A stretch of 64,000 nucleotides of DNA from Bacteroidota bacterium (GTDB lineage Bacteria > Bacteroidota > Bacteroidia > Chitinophagales > Chitinophagaceae): assembly GCA_013288945.1 (NCBI GenBank), contig JABDAZ010000006.1, forward strand, positions 1 through 64,000, written 5' to 3'. Shown here piece by piece: positions 31,286-40,581 of the stretch. How positions within the stretch are numbered: position 1 is the first letter of the stretch; each line of letters starts with the position of its first letter. A model generated the notes under the pieces. That model worked only from the letters and a program-made list of their open reading frames with translations. It was not told where the DNA came from and made no database searches. Position numbers and translations under genes: made by a program.

Positions 31286-32614
31286 ATGAACAAATTTTTG
31301 GCAATTGCCTGCATGGCAATTGGTTTTGCATCCTGCAATTCAAAAAAGGATTATGAAAAAGTTTTCAATGATCCGATTTTATATTGCAAAACCGTTTACC
31401 AGTTAAATGGTGTAGTGATGGGAAATAATTTTAGCCCAATAGTTGCATCGCGCAATTATATGTATGCAAATGTTGCCGCGTATGAAGTGATGGCTGCAGG
31501 CAATCCTAAAAAATATCAATCACTTGCAGGGCAATTAAAGGAATTAAAATTTGTTCCTGCTCCAACTAAAGGATTAAAAATTGATTATGAATTTGCATCA
31601 TTGCTTGCATTTTGCAAGCTCGGTGAAGCTGTAACTTTTCCTGCCGGAAGCATGAGCGATTATGTGGACAGTTTAAAAAAATTGGCAACCGATCATGGAA
31701 TGCCTGACGATGTTTTTAAAAATTCTATTGAATTTAGTGATACTGTTTCTGCCGCAATAATGGCATGGAGCAAAAAAGACAATTACGCGCAAACCCGCAG
31801 TGCGCCTCAGTATACGGTGCTTGATTCACCTGGCCGTTGGGTTCCTACCCCGCCGGCTTATTCCCGCGCTGCTGAACCACACTGGAGTGAAATACGCGCC
31901 CTTGTTGTAGATAGCGTTACAGAATATTTGCCGCCGCCGGCTTATATTTTTAATGTTACAGATTCAACAAGCCCTTATTATAAAGAAGTAAAAAATAGCG
32001 AGCGTACTGTTGACAGCCTTACTACTGAACAAACTGCCATTGCAGATTTTTGGGATGATAACCCTTTTAAATTAAATGTGTCGGGGCATTTAATGTTTGG
32101 TACAAAAAAGTTTTCTCCCGGCGGGCATTGGATGAGTATTGTTGGTATTGCCGCAGAAAAATCCAAAGCGGATTTTAACACAACAGTTTGCGCTTATGCC
32201 AAAACTGCCATTGCATTGTTTGATACATTTATCCAATGCTGGAACATAAAATATAAATACAATACAGTAAGGCCGGAAACTGTGATTAATAAATATTTCG
32301 ACGCGAACTGGAGGCCACATTTACAAACGCCGCCATTTCCTGAATATACTTGCGGGCATTGCTATATTTCGGCATCTGCAGCAGAAGCATTAACGAGTGT
32401 GTTCGGTGATAATTTTTCTTATACCGATACAACAGAACTTGAATTCGGGATTGATAAAAGATCATACAAATCTTTTCGTGATGCAGCTTTGGAAACAAAA
32501 GATTCCAGGTTTTATGGTGGCATCCATTATCATTATTCGGTAATAATAAGCCATGGAATGGGGAAAAAAATCGGCGAGCATATCGTTAATCATTTAACAA
32601 TGAAAAAATCGTAA
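31286..32614 (+). CDS. Vanadium haloperoxidase/PAP2-like lipoprotein
   Basis: Lipobox IGFASC; KYKYNTVRP, FPEYTCGHC, SRFYGGIHYHYS motifs. Confidence 0.8.
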   Translation: MNKFLAIACMAIGFASCNSKKDYEKVFNDPILYCKTVYQLNGVVMGNNFSPIVASRNYMYANVAAYEVMAAGNPKKYQSLAGQLKELKFVPAPTKGLKIDYEFASLLAFCKLGEAVTFPAGSMSDYVDSLKKLATDHGMPDDVFKNSIEFSDTVSAAIMAWSKKDNYAQTRSAPQYTVLDSPGRWVPTPPAYSRAAEPHWSEIRALVVDSVTEYLPPPAYIFNVTDSTSPYYKEVKNSERTVDSLTTEQTAIADFWDDNPFKLNVSGHLMFGTKKFSPGGHWMSIVGIAAEKSKADFNTTVCAYAKTAIALFDTFIQCWNIKYKYNTVRPETVINKYFDANWRPHLQTPPFPEYTCGHCYISASAAEALTSVFGDNFSYTDTTELEFGIDKRSYKSFRDAALETKDSRFYGGIHYHYSVIISHGMGKKIGEHIVNHLTMKKS

Positions 32615-32663
32615 ATCATCATACAGGTTTAAAAAAATACACTAACCAAAACATCTATTAATT

Positions 32664-33635
32664 ATGAAAATTTTTCGACTGGTAAGGCACACATTAACGA
32701 TAATGATGTTGTTATTTTTATTACATCCTGCTGCAAAAGCGCAAACAGATTTGGATGCGATTATGATGGCCAAACAAAATTTTTGTGTCGGCGCAATGTA
32801 CAGCTACAACAGCTGGAAAAATTATTGGGAAGGCACTTTTAAAAGAAACAATCAGAACCTCGGAACTGTTTCTACAAAAATGTATAACCTGATGGGAACT
32901 TATGGAATCACTGATAAATTAAATGTAATTGTTAATGTTCCTTACGTGCAAACACACGCAACTGCAGGCACTTTGCACGGCATGAAAGGCTTCCAGGATT
33001 TATCTGTTTGGCTGAAATGGATGCCAATAGAAAAAGAAATTGGCAAAGGCACTTTTTCAATTTATACCATCGGTGGTTTTTCCACGCCATTGTCAAATTA
33101 TATCGCAGATTTTTTACCATTATCAATCGGCATGCACAGTACAACTGTTTCCGGAAGATTAATGCTGGACTATCAGCTTGGTAATTTTTTTGCAACTGCT
33201 TCGGGAACGTATACTTATAGAAATGATATCACTATTGATCGCACTTCTTATTATACAACACAGGAAATTTTGAGTAATAAAGTGGATATGCCAAATATGC
33301 TTTCATACAATGTTCGTGCAGGTTACAGGAGCGAAAGGCTGATTGCTGAAGCTATTTTTAATCAAATGTATACCTTGGGCGGGTTCGATATCAGGAAAAA
33401 TGATATGCCTTTTCCAAGCAATAAAATGAATGCATCAATGGTGGGCGTAAATTTTAAATACAATTTTAAAATGGTTCCGGGATTATCAATTGTTGCGGGT
33501 GCAAATACAACTGTTGCGGGCCGAAACGTAGGCCAGTCAACAGCTTACGAAGGATCAGTTTTTTATATTCTTGATTTTAGCAAGAAAACGAAAACAGCAA
33601 AAAAACATTCATCAAAAGAATCTTCTAAAAACTAA
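32664..33635 (+). CDS. Outer-membrane channel/transporter-like protein
   Basis: Signal peptide; beta-barrel pattern ITDKLNVIVNVPYVQTHATAGTLHGMKGFQDLSVWLKW. Confidence 0.65.
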   Translation: MKIFRLVRHTLTIMMLLFLLHPAAKAQTDLDAIMMAKQNFCVGAMYSYNSWKNYWEGTFKRNNQNLGTVSTKMYNLMGTYGITDKLNVIVNVPYVQTHATAGTLHGMKGFQDLSVWLKWMPIEKEIGKGTFSIYTIGGFSTPLSNYIADFLPLSIGMHSTTVSGRLMLDYQLGNFFATASGTYTYRNDITIDRTSYYTTQEILSNKVDMPNMLSYNVRAGYRSERLIAEAIFNQMYTLGGFDIRKNDMPFPSNKMNASMVGVNFKYNFKMVPGLSIVAGANTTVAGRNVGQSTAYEGSVFYILDFSKKTKTAKKHSSKESSKN

Positions 33636-33638
33636 TTT

Positions 33639-35186
33639 ATGAAAAAATATTTTTTGTGTTTAACAGCAACAGTGGCAATTGGAATTGCATTAATGTCATG
33701 TAATAAAAACGTAACCGGAAGAACAGCAAACGAACCAATGCTGCAACCTGCAGATGTTGATGCAAATGCTGGAGCATGGAAAACAGTTTTATTATCAAGG
33801 CCTGATAGTTTTGCAGTAGCCGCACCGGTTGCAACAACTTCACCATTATACCTTGCAGATTTATATGAAATAAAAGGTTATCAAAAAAACCTTTCATCAG
33901 TAGATGAAGACCAGATAAAATATTGGGGCGCTGGCGGCGTATTCAGGTGGAATGAAATTATGCGCGGGCTTGTTGCAAAATATAATATCGCTCCATATCA
34001 GCTTGCAAATGGAACGTATCCAATTCCAAGTTCAACAAACCCATTTGCATATCCGTTATTTCCATTTTCAAATCCACCATATGCAAGCCGCGCTTATGCT
34101 TATGTAAGTGCTGCGCAATATGATGCATTAATCGCTTGCTGGCATTATAAATATTTATACAACAGGCCGGCGCCATATAAAAATGATTCAACCATACAAG
34201 CAAAAGTAACAAAAACCAATATGCCTTCTTACCCTTCTGAAGCAGCAGTGTTGGCGGGCGTTACAGCGGAAATGATGAAATTATTTTTTCCAGATGAAAT
34301 TGGAAATATTAATGCTTTATTACAACAGCAGGAATTGGCAGCAATGAAATCCGGCGCAGCTGCAAGAAGCGATATAACCGCAGGCGAAGCATTGGGAAGA
34401 CAAGTGGCAGAACTGTTTATTGCACGCGGCCGCGCAGACAAAGCCGGTGCTGCAGTTGGCACACCAGCCATCTGGGCAAATTTTGTAACCACTACACAAG
34501 CCGCAGGAAACACGCCTTGGTTTAGTTTAGAAACACCGGCACGACCTCCAATGTTGCCATTGTTTGGAAAAGTAATTCCATTTTTATTTGATACCAATAC
34601 AGTAAAAACTTTGCGCCCGGGCCCACCGCCGTCTGCAACAAGTGCAGACATGACACAGCAAACACAATTGGTTTATTCACAAATTAAAAACCCAACACGC
34701 GATCAAATGCGCATCGTTCAATTTTGGGCTGATGGCATTGGGACATATACTCCGCCGGGACATTGGAACGCAATTGCAGCAGAAGATTTTATTACACAAA
34801 ATTTTAGCGAAGTAAGATGGGCACGCAATATAGCGCTGCTAAATATGTCATTAATGGATGCAGGAATTTGTTGCTGGGATACAAAATATTTTTATTTTAA
34901 TCCACGCCCTTCGCAATTGGATCCTTCAATAAAAACATTAACAGGCGTTCCTAATTTTCCGTCATACATATCAGGCCACTCAACTTTTAGTGAAGCAGCG
35001 GCAACTATTCTTGGCCACATCATTCCTGCAAATGCATCGAAGTATGAAGCAATGTCGCAAGAAGCAGCAAAATCAAGATTTATCTCCGGTATACATACAC
35101 AAATTGATTGTAGTGCAGGGTTAACCGTTGGACAAAATGTTGGCAATTATGCCATTCAGCGCGCAAAAATTGATGGCGCAGAATAA
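33639..35186 (+). CDS. Vanadium-dependent haloperoxidase-like lipoprotein
   Basis: KYFYFNPRP, FPSYISGHS, SRFISGIHTQID motifs; lipobox ALMSC. Confidence 0.88.
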   Translation: MKKYFLCLTATVAIGIALMSCNKNVTGRTANEPMLQPADVDANAGAWKTVLLSRPDSFAVAAPVATTSPLYLADLYEIKGYQKNLSSVDEDQIKYWGAGGVFRWNEIMRGLVAKYNIAPYQLANGTYPIPSSTNPFAYPLFPFSNPPYASRAYAYVSAAQYDALIACWHYKYLYNRPAPYKNDSTIQAKVTKTNMPSYPSEAAVLAGVTAEMMKLFFPDEIGNINALLQQQELAAMKSGAAARSDITAGEALGRQVAELFIARGRADKAGAAVGTPAIWANFVTTTQAAGNTPWFSLETPARPPMLPLFGKVIPFLFDTNTVKTLRPGPPPSATSADMTQQTQLVYSQIKNPTRDQMRIVQFWADGIGTYTPPGHWNAIAAEDFITQNFSEVRWARNIALLNMSLMDAGICCWDTKYFYFNPRPSQLDPSIKTLTGVPNFPSYISGHSTFSEAAATILGHIIPANASKYEAMSQEAAKSRFISGIHTQIDCSAGLTVGQNVGNYAIQRAKIDGAE

Positions 35187-35188
35187 AG

Positions 35189-35271
35189 TTTATGGTTTAA
35201 GCAATAAGCAGTAATTCCCCGCTATTCTTAGCGGGGATGCTTTTTAAAATTTTTGATTTTTATTTTAATAA
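35189..35271 (+). repeat. Copy 1 of duplicated terminator-like hairpin element
   Basis: TTTATGGTTTAAGCAATAAGCAGTAATT CCCCGCTA-TTCT-TAGCGGGG ATGCTTTTT...GATTTTTATTTT. Confidence 0.75.
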
Positions 35272-35357
35272 GAAAAAAAGTAAAAATTTTTTTAAATATT
35301 TCAACGAGAAAATAAAGTTGATTAATAAAATCAACGCTATTAATAAAAGAATAAGAC

Positions 35358-36167
35358 ATGTTTTCAATCACCCGCGAACAAAAAATACATTACACATTGC
35401 GTATCGCAATAGCAATGTGTTTTATCGGCCATGGTGCATTTGGAATTATTACAAAACCAATTTGGGTAAATTATTTTGCGGTGTTTGGCATTGGCCATGA
35501 TATGGCTTATCGTTTAATGCCGGTGCTTGGTTCGTTTGATATTTTTTGCGGATTAATAATGTTGGTTTTTCCAATCCGTGCAATCCCGCTGTGGTTGGTA
35601 GTTTGGGGAGTTTTAACAGCATCGCTTCGCCCGTTATCCGGCGAACCGTTTGCTGAATTAATTGAACGTGCAGGAAATTTCGGAGCGCCACTTGCATTAT
35701 TAATAACGAGCGGCGGCATTCAAAAAAACCTAAAAAATTTATTTATACCAATCAATCCGAATGTAACAGTTGATGAAAAAACTTATGCAAGATTATTTTT
35801 GTGTTTGCGCATTGTTGTTTTTTTATTACTCGCCGGACATGGCTGGTTAAATTTAATTGAGAAGAAAGGATTAATAAACCAATATAAAACACTTGGGTTT
35901 TCAGACCCGTTAATCATTGCAAAAGCAATTGGCATTTTTGAAATCATTTCTGCATTTGCAGTATTAATAAAACCATTTCGCCCAATGATTTTAGGATTAA
36001 TCATTTGGAAAATCGCCAGCGAATTTTTCTATCCGCATTATGAATTATTTGAATGGGTAGAACGCGGCGGAAGTTATGGTTCACTCCTGGCATTATGGTT
36101 TTTATTAGATACAAACTCATCATTAATAGAAAATAAAATATTCAAACAAAAATTTCAGTCAGTATAA
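35358..36167 (+). CDS. DoxX-like integral membrane protein with two homologous halves
   Basis: IAMCFIGHGAFGI...ERAGNFGAPLALL and IVVFLLLAGHGWLNL...ERGGSYGSLLALW. Confidence 0.7.
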   Translation: MFSITREQKIHYTLRIAIAMCFIGHGAFGIITKPIWVNYFAVFGIGHDMAYRLMPVLGSFDIFCGLIMLVFPIRAIPLWLVVWGVLTASLRPLSGEPFAELIERAGNFGAPLALLITSGGIQKNLKNLFIPINPNVTVDEKTYARLFLCLRIVVFLLLAGHGWLNLIEKKGLINQYKTLGFSDPLIIAKAIGIFEIISAFAVLIKPFRPMILGLIIWKIASEFFYPHYELFEWVERGGSYGSLLALWFLLDTNSSLIENKIFKQKFQSV

Positions 36168-36184
36168 AAATATACAAACAACTT

Positions 36185-36272
36185 TTTATGGTTTAAGCAA
36201 TAAAGCCTTGTCACCCCGCGATTCTTCGCGGGGTTGCTTTTTTGAAGTATGATTTTTATTTTCTATTTTCAC
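36185..36272 (+). repeat. Copy 2 of duplicated terminator-like hairpin element
   Basis: TTTATGGTTTAAGCAATAAAGCCTTGTCA CCCCGCGA-TTCT-TCGCGGGG TTGCTTTTTT...GATTTTTATTTT. Confidence 0.75.
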
Positions 36273-36304
36273 CGAATATTTTAATCATTAAATCAACCCC
36301 CATT

Positions 36305-37237
36305 ATGAAATTGCTCAAATTCGTACTGCCAGGTTTTCTGGCAATTCTCGCTTTTATTTCTTTCAGTACATCCATTACAAGTTGCTCTAAAAAAACTGTT
36401 ACAGTTCATGACACAACAACTATAATTGTAAGGGACACCGTTACAATTCAGGACACTGTTGTTATTAATGACACATTAGGAAATTTATCTGATGGTTTAG
36501 TAGCTTATTATAATTTTAATAATGGCAATTTAAACGATAGTAGTGGCAACGGTAACAATATAACTTTTAACAATGCAACCTTAACTGCCGATCGTTTTGG
36601 TAATGCAAACAATGCTTATTTGTTTGATGGAAGCACAAGTTATATGGAAATAAAAAACAGTACCAGCCTTAATCCGACAAACAATATAACAATTTATGCA
36701 ATTGTGAAAGTTTATGGCTTTAATGAAGCATCATGCCATGGTAATCAAATATTATCGAAAGGTTATCCATATAATACAAATGGTTTTTACAATCTCGCAT
36801 TTTTTGCAGCAAATAATGGTATTGGAGGTTGCAGTCCAACTGTAGACACAACTCAGGAACTATTTGATGGTAGTTATGGAGATGATAATCCGCAAGGATC
36901 AAATGCCGGTGTTGCTGGAAACTCAACAGCAGATAGCATTTGGGTTCAAAAATATCAGTGGTACACACTTGTATATACATATGACGGAGCTACAGCAAAA
37001 TTTTATGTAAATGGAGCTTTAGCAAAAAAAATAGATTATCCATCAGGAATTCCTTTTACTCCTAATTCTAATGATTTATTTATTGGCAAACATGAAAACC
37101 CTGCGTTTCCATATTTCTTTAATGGCGTAATTGATGAAGTGAGGATTTATAATAAAGCAATTACCGATCAGCAAGTTGGTTATTTAAGTATTTTGAAAGA
37201 CAAATATTTGAAATTTAAAGGCAAATTGATCTATTAA
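36305..37237 (+). CDS. LamG/concanavalin A-like domain lipoprotein
   Basis: Lipobox SITSCSKK; LSDGLVAYYNFNNGNLNDSSGNGNN...NGVIDEVRIYNKAITDQQV. Confidence 0.85.
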   Translation: MKLLKFVLPGFLAILAFISFSTSITSCSKKTVTVHDTTTIIVRDTVTIQDTVVINDTLGNLSDGLVAYYNFNNGNLNDSSGNGNNITFNNATLTADRFGNANNAYLFDGSTSYMEIKNSTSLNPTNNITIYAIVKVYGFNEASCHGNQILSKGYPYNTNGFYNLAFFAANNGIGGCSPTVDTTQELFDGSYGDDNPQGSNAGVAGNSTADSIWVQKYQWYTLVYTYDGATAKFYVNGALAKKIDYPSGIPFTPNSNDLFIGKHENPAFPYFFNGVIDEVRIYNKAITDQQVGYLSILKDKYLKFKGKLIY

Positions 37238-37249
37238 TAATTTTTAAAT

Positions 37250-37291
37250 AAAATAGAAAAGCCACACAATTTTGTGTGGCTTTTCTATTTT
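37250..37291. terminator. Bidirectional intrinsic terminator, 20-bp perfect stem
   Basis: AAAATAGAAAAGCCACACAA-TT-TTGTGTGGCTTTTCTATTTT. Confidence 0.8.
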
Positions 37292-37347
37292 ATTTAAAAG
37301 AGTGTTTATAATCTAATCCATTATTTACATTTGCACAAAATCATTGT

Positions 37348-38028
37348 ATGATTAATGTTTTTGCAAAAGGTGCAAATTATATTGCAGGCAAATTTTTACA
37401 AAAGAAAAATATTTTTATCAGTAGCTCTTTAGGATTATTACAACGAAAAAGAACGCTTGATAAAAATTATTTTGATTACGTTCGCCTTGCAACGCTTGAA
37501 TTAATAAGCTATGAAATTAATAATAAAAAACTAGCAGGCAATACAGCAGAATTAGGTGTTTATAAAGGCAAATTTGCAAGATATATAAACCAATATTTTC
37601 CTGAAAGGTCACTCTATCTTTTCGATACATTCGAAGGATTTGATAACAGAGATGTTATCAGCGAAACAAAAAATAAATTCTCATCTGGTGAACAGGATTT
37701 TTCCGATACATCTGTTGAAGGTGTTTTAAAAGTAATGCCTTTTCCAAATAAATGTATTCCGGTAAAAGGCTTTTTTCCAGAGTCTGCAAAAAACATTAAT
37801 GATCAATTTGTATTCGTAAGTTTAGATGCAGATTTGTACGAGCCGATTTATAACGGCCTCCAATTTTTTTATGATAAACTAGTTAATGGCGGTTACATAT
37901 TTATACACGATTTTAACAACGACAATTATAAAGGTGCCAGAAAAGCTGTCGAACAATTTTGTTCTGAGAAAAAAATAAATTATCTGCCAATACCCGACTT
38001 TGGTGGTTCTGCGGTTATTATTAAATAA
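37348..38028 (+). CDS. TylF/MycF-like methyltransferase
   Basis: NTAELGVYKGKFARYINQYFPERSLYLFDTFEGF...FVSLDADLYEPIYNGLQFFYDKLVNGGYIFIHDF. Confidence 0.85.
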   Translation: MINVFAKGANYIAGKFLQKKNIFISSSLGLLQRKRTLDKNYFDYVRLATLELISYEINNKKLAGNTAELGVYKGKFARYINQYFPERSLYLFDTFEGFDNRDVISETKNKFSSGEQDFSDTSVEGVLKVMPFPNKCIPVKGFFPESAKNINDQFVFVSLDADLYEPIYNGLQFFYDKLVNGGYIFIHDFNNDNYKGARKAVEQFCSEKKINYLPIPDFGGSAVIIK

Positions 38029-38093
38029 AAATTCTTTCCGCAATAAAATTAAAATCACATTCAGTTAGTCTGCATCTTTGCAAAAAAAACCAC

Positions 38094-38903
38094 ATGCAAA
38101 AAATTTTTGCGGCTTGTTTATTATTTGTTTTATTTTCCGGCTGCGCGCTTAATAATGTTTCTGAAGATAAAAGTTTAAAAAAATATTTTGATGATGCGCA
38201 TGTAACCGGCAGCTTCGGTTTGTTTGATAATGGCCAGGGAAATTTCACCATTTATAATCTCAAACGTTATCGCGACAGCTCCTACACGCCTGCTTCTACT
38301 TTTAAAATTGTGAACTCATTAATCGGGATACAAACCGGCGTTATTAAAGATGAAAATATGGTCATCAAATGGGATGGCATAAAACGCAGCCAGGAAGAAT
38401 GGAACAAAGATTTAACGATGGCCGAAGCGTTTAAAGTTTCGTCCGTTCCGTATTACCAGGAAGTTGCGCGGCGCATTGGACGAGACACGATGCAGCGCTG
38501 GATTGATTCTTTGCATTATGGAAATAAAAATACCAGCGGCCCGATAGATTCTTTCTGGCTGAATAATCATCTAAAAATTACTGCTGATGAAGAATTGGGT
38601 TTGGTAAAAAAATTATATTTTGATCAGTTGCCTTTTTATCAGCGCACGCAGGAAATTGTTCGCGGTGTAATGCTGCGCGAAAATAATGCAAACTATAAAC
38701 TGAGTTATAAAACCGGTTGGGGAAACACGGAAAATGGAAATGAACTCGGATGGATTGTTGGCTGGATAGAAGAAAATAAACACCCTTATTTTTTTGTTTT
38801 GAATATAGAATCGCCCGATAAAAAAATTGACATGCGGAATGTGCGCATGAATATTTTAAAAAACATATTAAAGCAACTCGGTTTCTTCGAAGGAAAAAGA
38901 TAA
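38094..38903 (+). CDS. Class D (OXA-type) beta-lactamase, lipoprotein-like signal
   Basis: PASTFK (S-x-x-K), SSV, LHYGN, KTGWG; lipobox LFSGC. Confidence 0.9.
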   Translation: MQKIFAACLLFVLFSGCALNNVSEDKSLKKYFDDAHVTGSFGLFDNGQGNFTIYNLKRYRDSSYTPASTFKIVNSLIGIQTGVIKDENMVIKWDGIKRSQEEWNKDLTMAEAFKVSSVPYYQEVARRIGRDTMQRWIDSLHYGNKNTSGPIDSFWLNNHLKITADEELGLVKKLYFDQLPFYQRTQEIVRGVMLRENNANYKLSYKTGWGNTENGNELGWIVGWIEENKHPYFFVLNIESPDKKIDMRNVRMNILKNILKQLGFFEGKR

Positions 38904-39000
38904 AATTGATTTATGAATTGTGATGTGTGATTTATGATTTCTTGTTTTTCATTTTCACATTTCCACATTTTCAAATTTATAAATTTAAAAATTTAAAATT

Positions 39001-39066
39001 ATTATTGTCCGATCTTTTAGTTTATTAATGATCTTCATTGGCGTCGCACACTTGTACTTTTAGTTC
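39001..39066 (+). repeat. Dispersed intergenic repeat, extended copy with core GCGTCGCACACTTGTAC
   Basis: ATTATTGTCCGATCTTTTAGTTTATTAATGATCTTCATTGGCGTCGCACACTTGTACTTTTAGTTC. Confidence 0.8.
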
Positions 39067-39115
39067 TTCATTCACCAAAGTATATTAAGTAAAAAACAAA
39101 AAGTAAAAAGTAAAA

Positions 39116-39162
39116 CTTCTTTGTGCAACTTTGTGTTGTTCTTTGTGAGCTTTGTGGTAAAA
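39116..39162 (+). repeat. Modular CTTTGTG intergenic repeat
   Basis: CTTTGTGCAACTTTGTGTTGTTCTTTGTGAGCTTTGTGGTAAAA. Confidence 0.6.
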
Positions 39163-39269
39163 TTTATTATTAATAAAAACGTGAATGTGCAAATTGGTGA
39201 AATGACAAATGCAAATTTTCAATAAATTTTTCGGATTAATAATGCAAAACGAATTGCATGCAAAAGCTC

Positions 39270-39309
39270 ATTAATAATCAAAAGCACAAGTGTGCGACGC
39301 CAATGAAGC
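39270..39309 (-). repeat. Dispersed intergenic repeat core, inverted relative to 39001 copy
   Basis: AAAAGCACAAGTGTGCGACGCCAATGAAG is the reverse complement of the 39031-39060 sequence with one change. Confidence 0.8.
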
Positions 39310-39340
39310 TTAATTGAAAGTCAAATGCTAAGTACAAAAA

Positions 39341-39376
39341 AGTTGACAGTTTGCAGATGACAGTTGACAGAATAAG
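39341..39376 (+). repeat. GTTGACAG-type short repeat
   Basis: AGTTGACAGTTTGCAGATGACAGTTGACAGAATAAG. Confidence 0.6.
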
Positions 39377-39585
39377 TTTGAAGTTATAGTTTGATGTTTA
39401 ATTTTTTTTAACCTTTATTTTTTTGTTTTACAATCATCAAATTATCGCATTGAACTATTGAGCCATTTTCAAATTTTCAAATTGGCAAATTTTCAAATTC
39501 TCAAAAACTATATTGGCTTTCTTTTTGCAAGTGTAGTTCGGTATCTTGCAAAATAATCGTGCAACAAAAACCGTTTTATTAACTG

Positions 39586-40581
39586 ATGCGTTTTGAAAAT
39601 AATTTATATCTTTTTGGGCTCGCGGCAATTCCTTTTATGGTTATGTTTTTTATTTTTATTCTTCAATGGAAAAAAAGAACAGCCAGCAAAATTGGTGATG
39701 CACGATTGGTGAAACAACTTGTAAAAAATTATTCGCCGTTAAAATTTACACTCAAATTTATTATTATAGTTCTTGCATTTGCAGGCATTATTCTTGGCGC
39801 GGCAAATTATCAACGGCCGGGTTCGTTACAAAATGTAAACAGGCAAGGCGTTGATGTAATGCTTGTGCTTGATGTGAGCAAAAGCATGCTGGCAGAAGAT
39901 ATTAAGCCAAGCAGGCTTGAACGCGCAAAACAATTGCTGACAAGATTATTTGATAAATTACCAAATGATCGTTTGGGCATTGTGTTATTTGCGGGAAGAT
40001 CTTATTTGCAAATGCCATTAACGATTGATCACAGCGCGGCAAAAATGTATGTACACGATGCAAGCCCGGATGCAGTGCCAACGCAGGGAACGGTGATTGC
40101 AGATGCATTGCGCATGGCGAATGGATCTTTCAATAGTAAAGAAAGAAAATATAAATCGATTGTATTAATATCTGATGGTGAAGATCATGATCCGGATGCT
40201 TTGAAAGTTGCAAAAGAATTGGCAAATGATGGCGTGATGATTAATACAGTTGGTATTGGTTCGCCAGATGGCTCGCCGATTATTGATCCGGTTAGCAAAG
40301 AAGTAAAAAAAGATGAGAACGGGCAAACTGTTATTTCAAAATTAAACGAAGCGGAATTGCAACAACTGAGTGATGCAAGCAATGGCATTTATATACGGCT
40401 CGATAATATGGAAGATGCATTAATCACTTTATCGCAGCAGCTCGACAGTATCGAAAAAAAATCATTAACGGATGCTGAATTTATAGATTACATCAGTTAT
40501 TTTCAATGGTTTTTGGGCGCGGCATTATTGCTTTTATTAATAGAATTTATTTTACCTGAAAGAAAATTAAAAACAGCTTGA
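39586..40581 (+). CDS. VWA-domain BatA/BatB-like membrane protein
   Basis: VMLVLDVSKSM MIDAS, LVISDGEDHDPDAL, C-terminal TM. Confidence 0.88.
   Translation: MRFENNLYLFGLAAIPFMVMFFIFILQWKKRTASKIGDARLVKQLVKNYSPLKFTLKFIIIVLAFAGIILGAANYQRPGSLQNVNRQGVDVMLVLDVSKSMLAEDIKPSRLERAKQLLTRLFDKLPNDRLGIVLFAGRSYLQMPLTIDHSAAKMYVHDASPDAVPTQGTVIADALRMANGSFNSKERKYKSIVLISDGEDHDPDALKVAKELANDGVMINTVGIGSPDGSPIIDPVSKEVKKDENGQTVISKLNEAELQQLSDASNGIYIRLDNMEDALITLSQQLDSIEKKSLTDAEFIDYISYFQWFLGAALLLLLIEFILPERKLKTA

Noticed and set aside
38094-38903. Interpretation as BlaR/MecR sensor domain
   Set aside because: Stand-alone protein with only a signal/lipobox N-terminus and no multi-TM sensor or metalloprotease domain.
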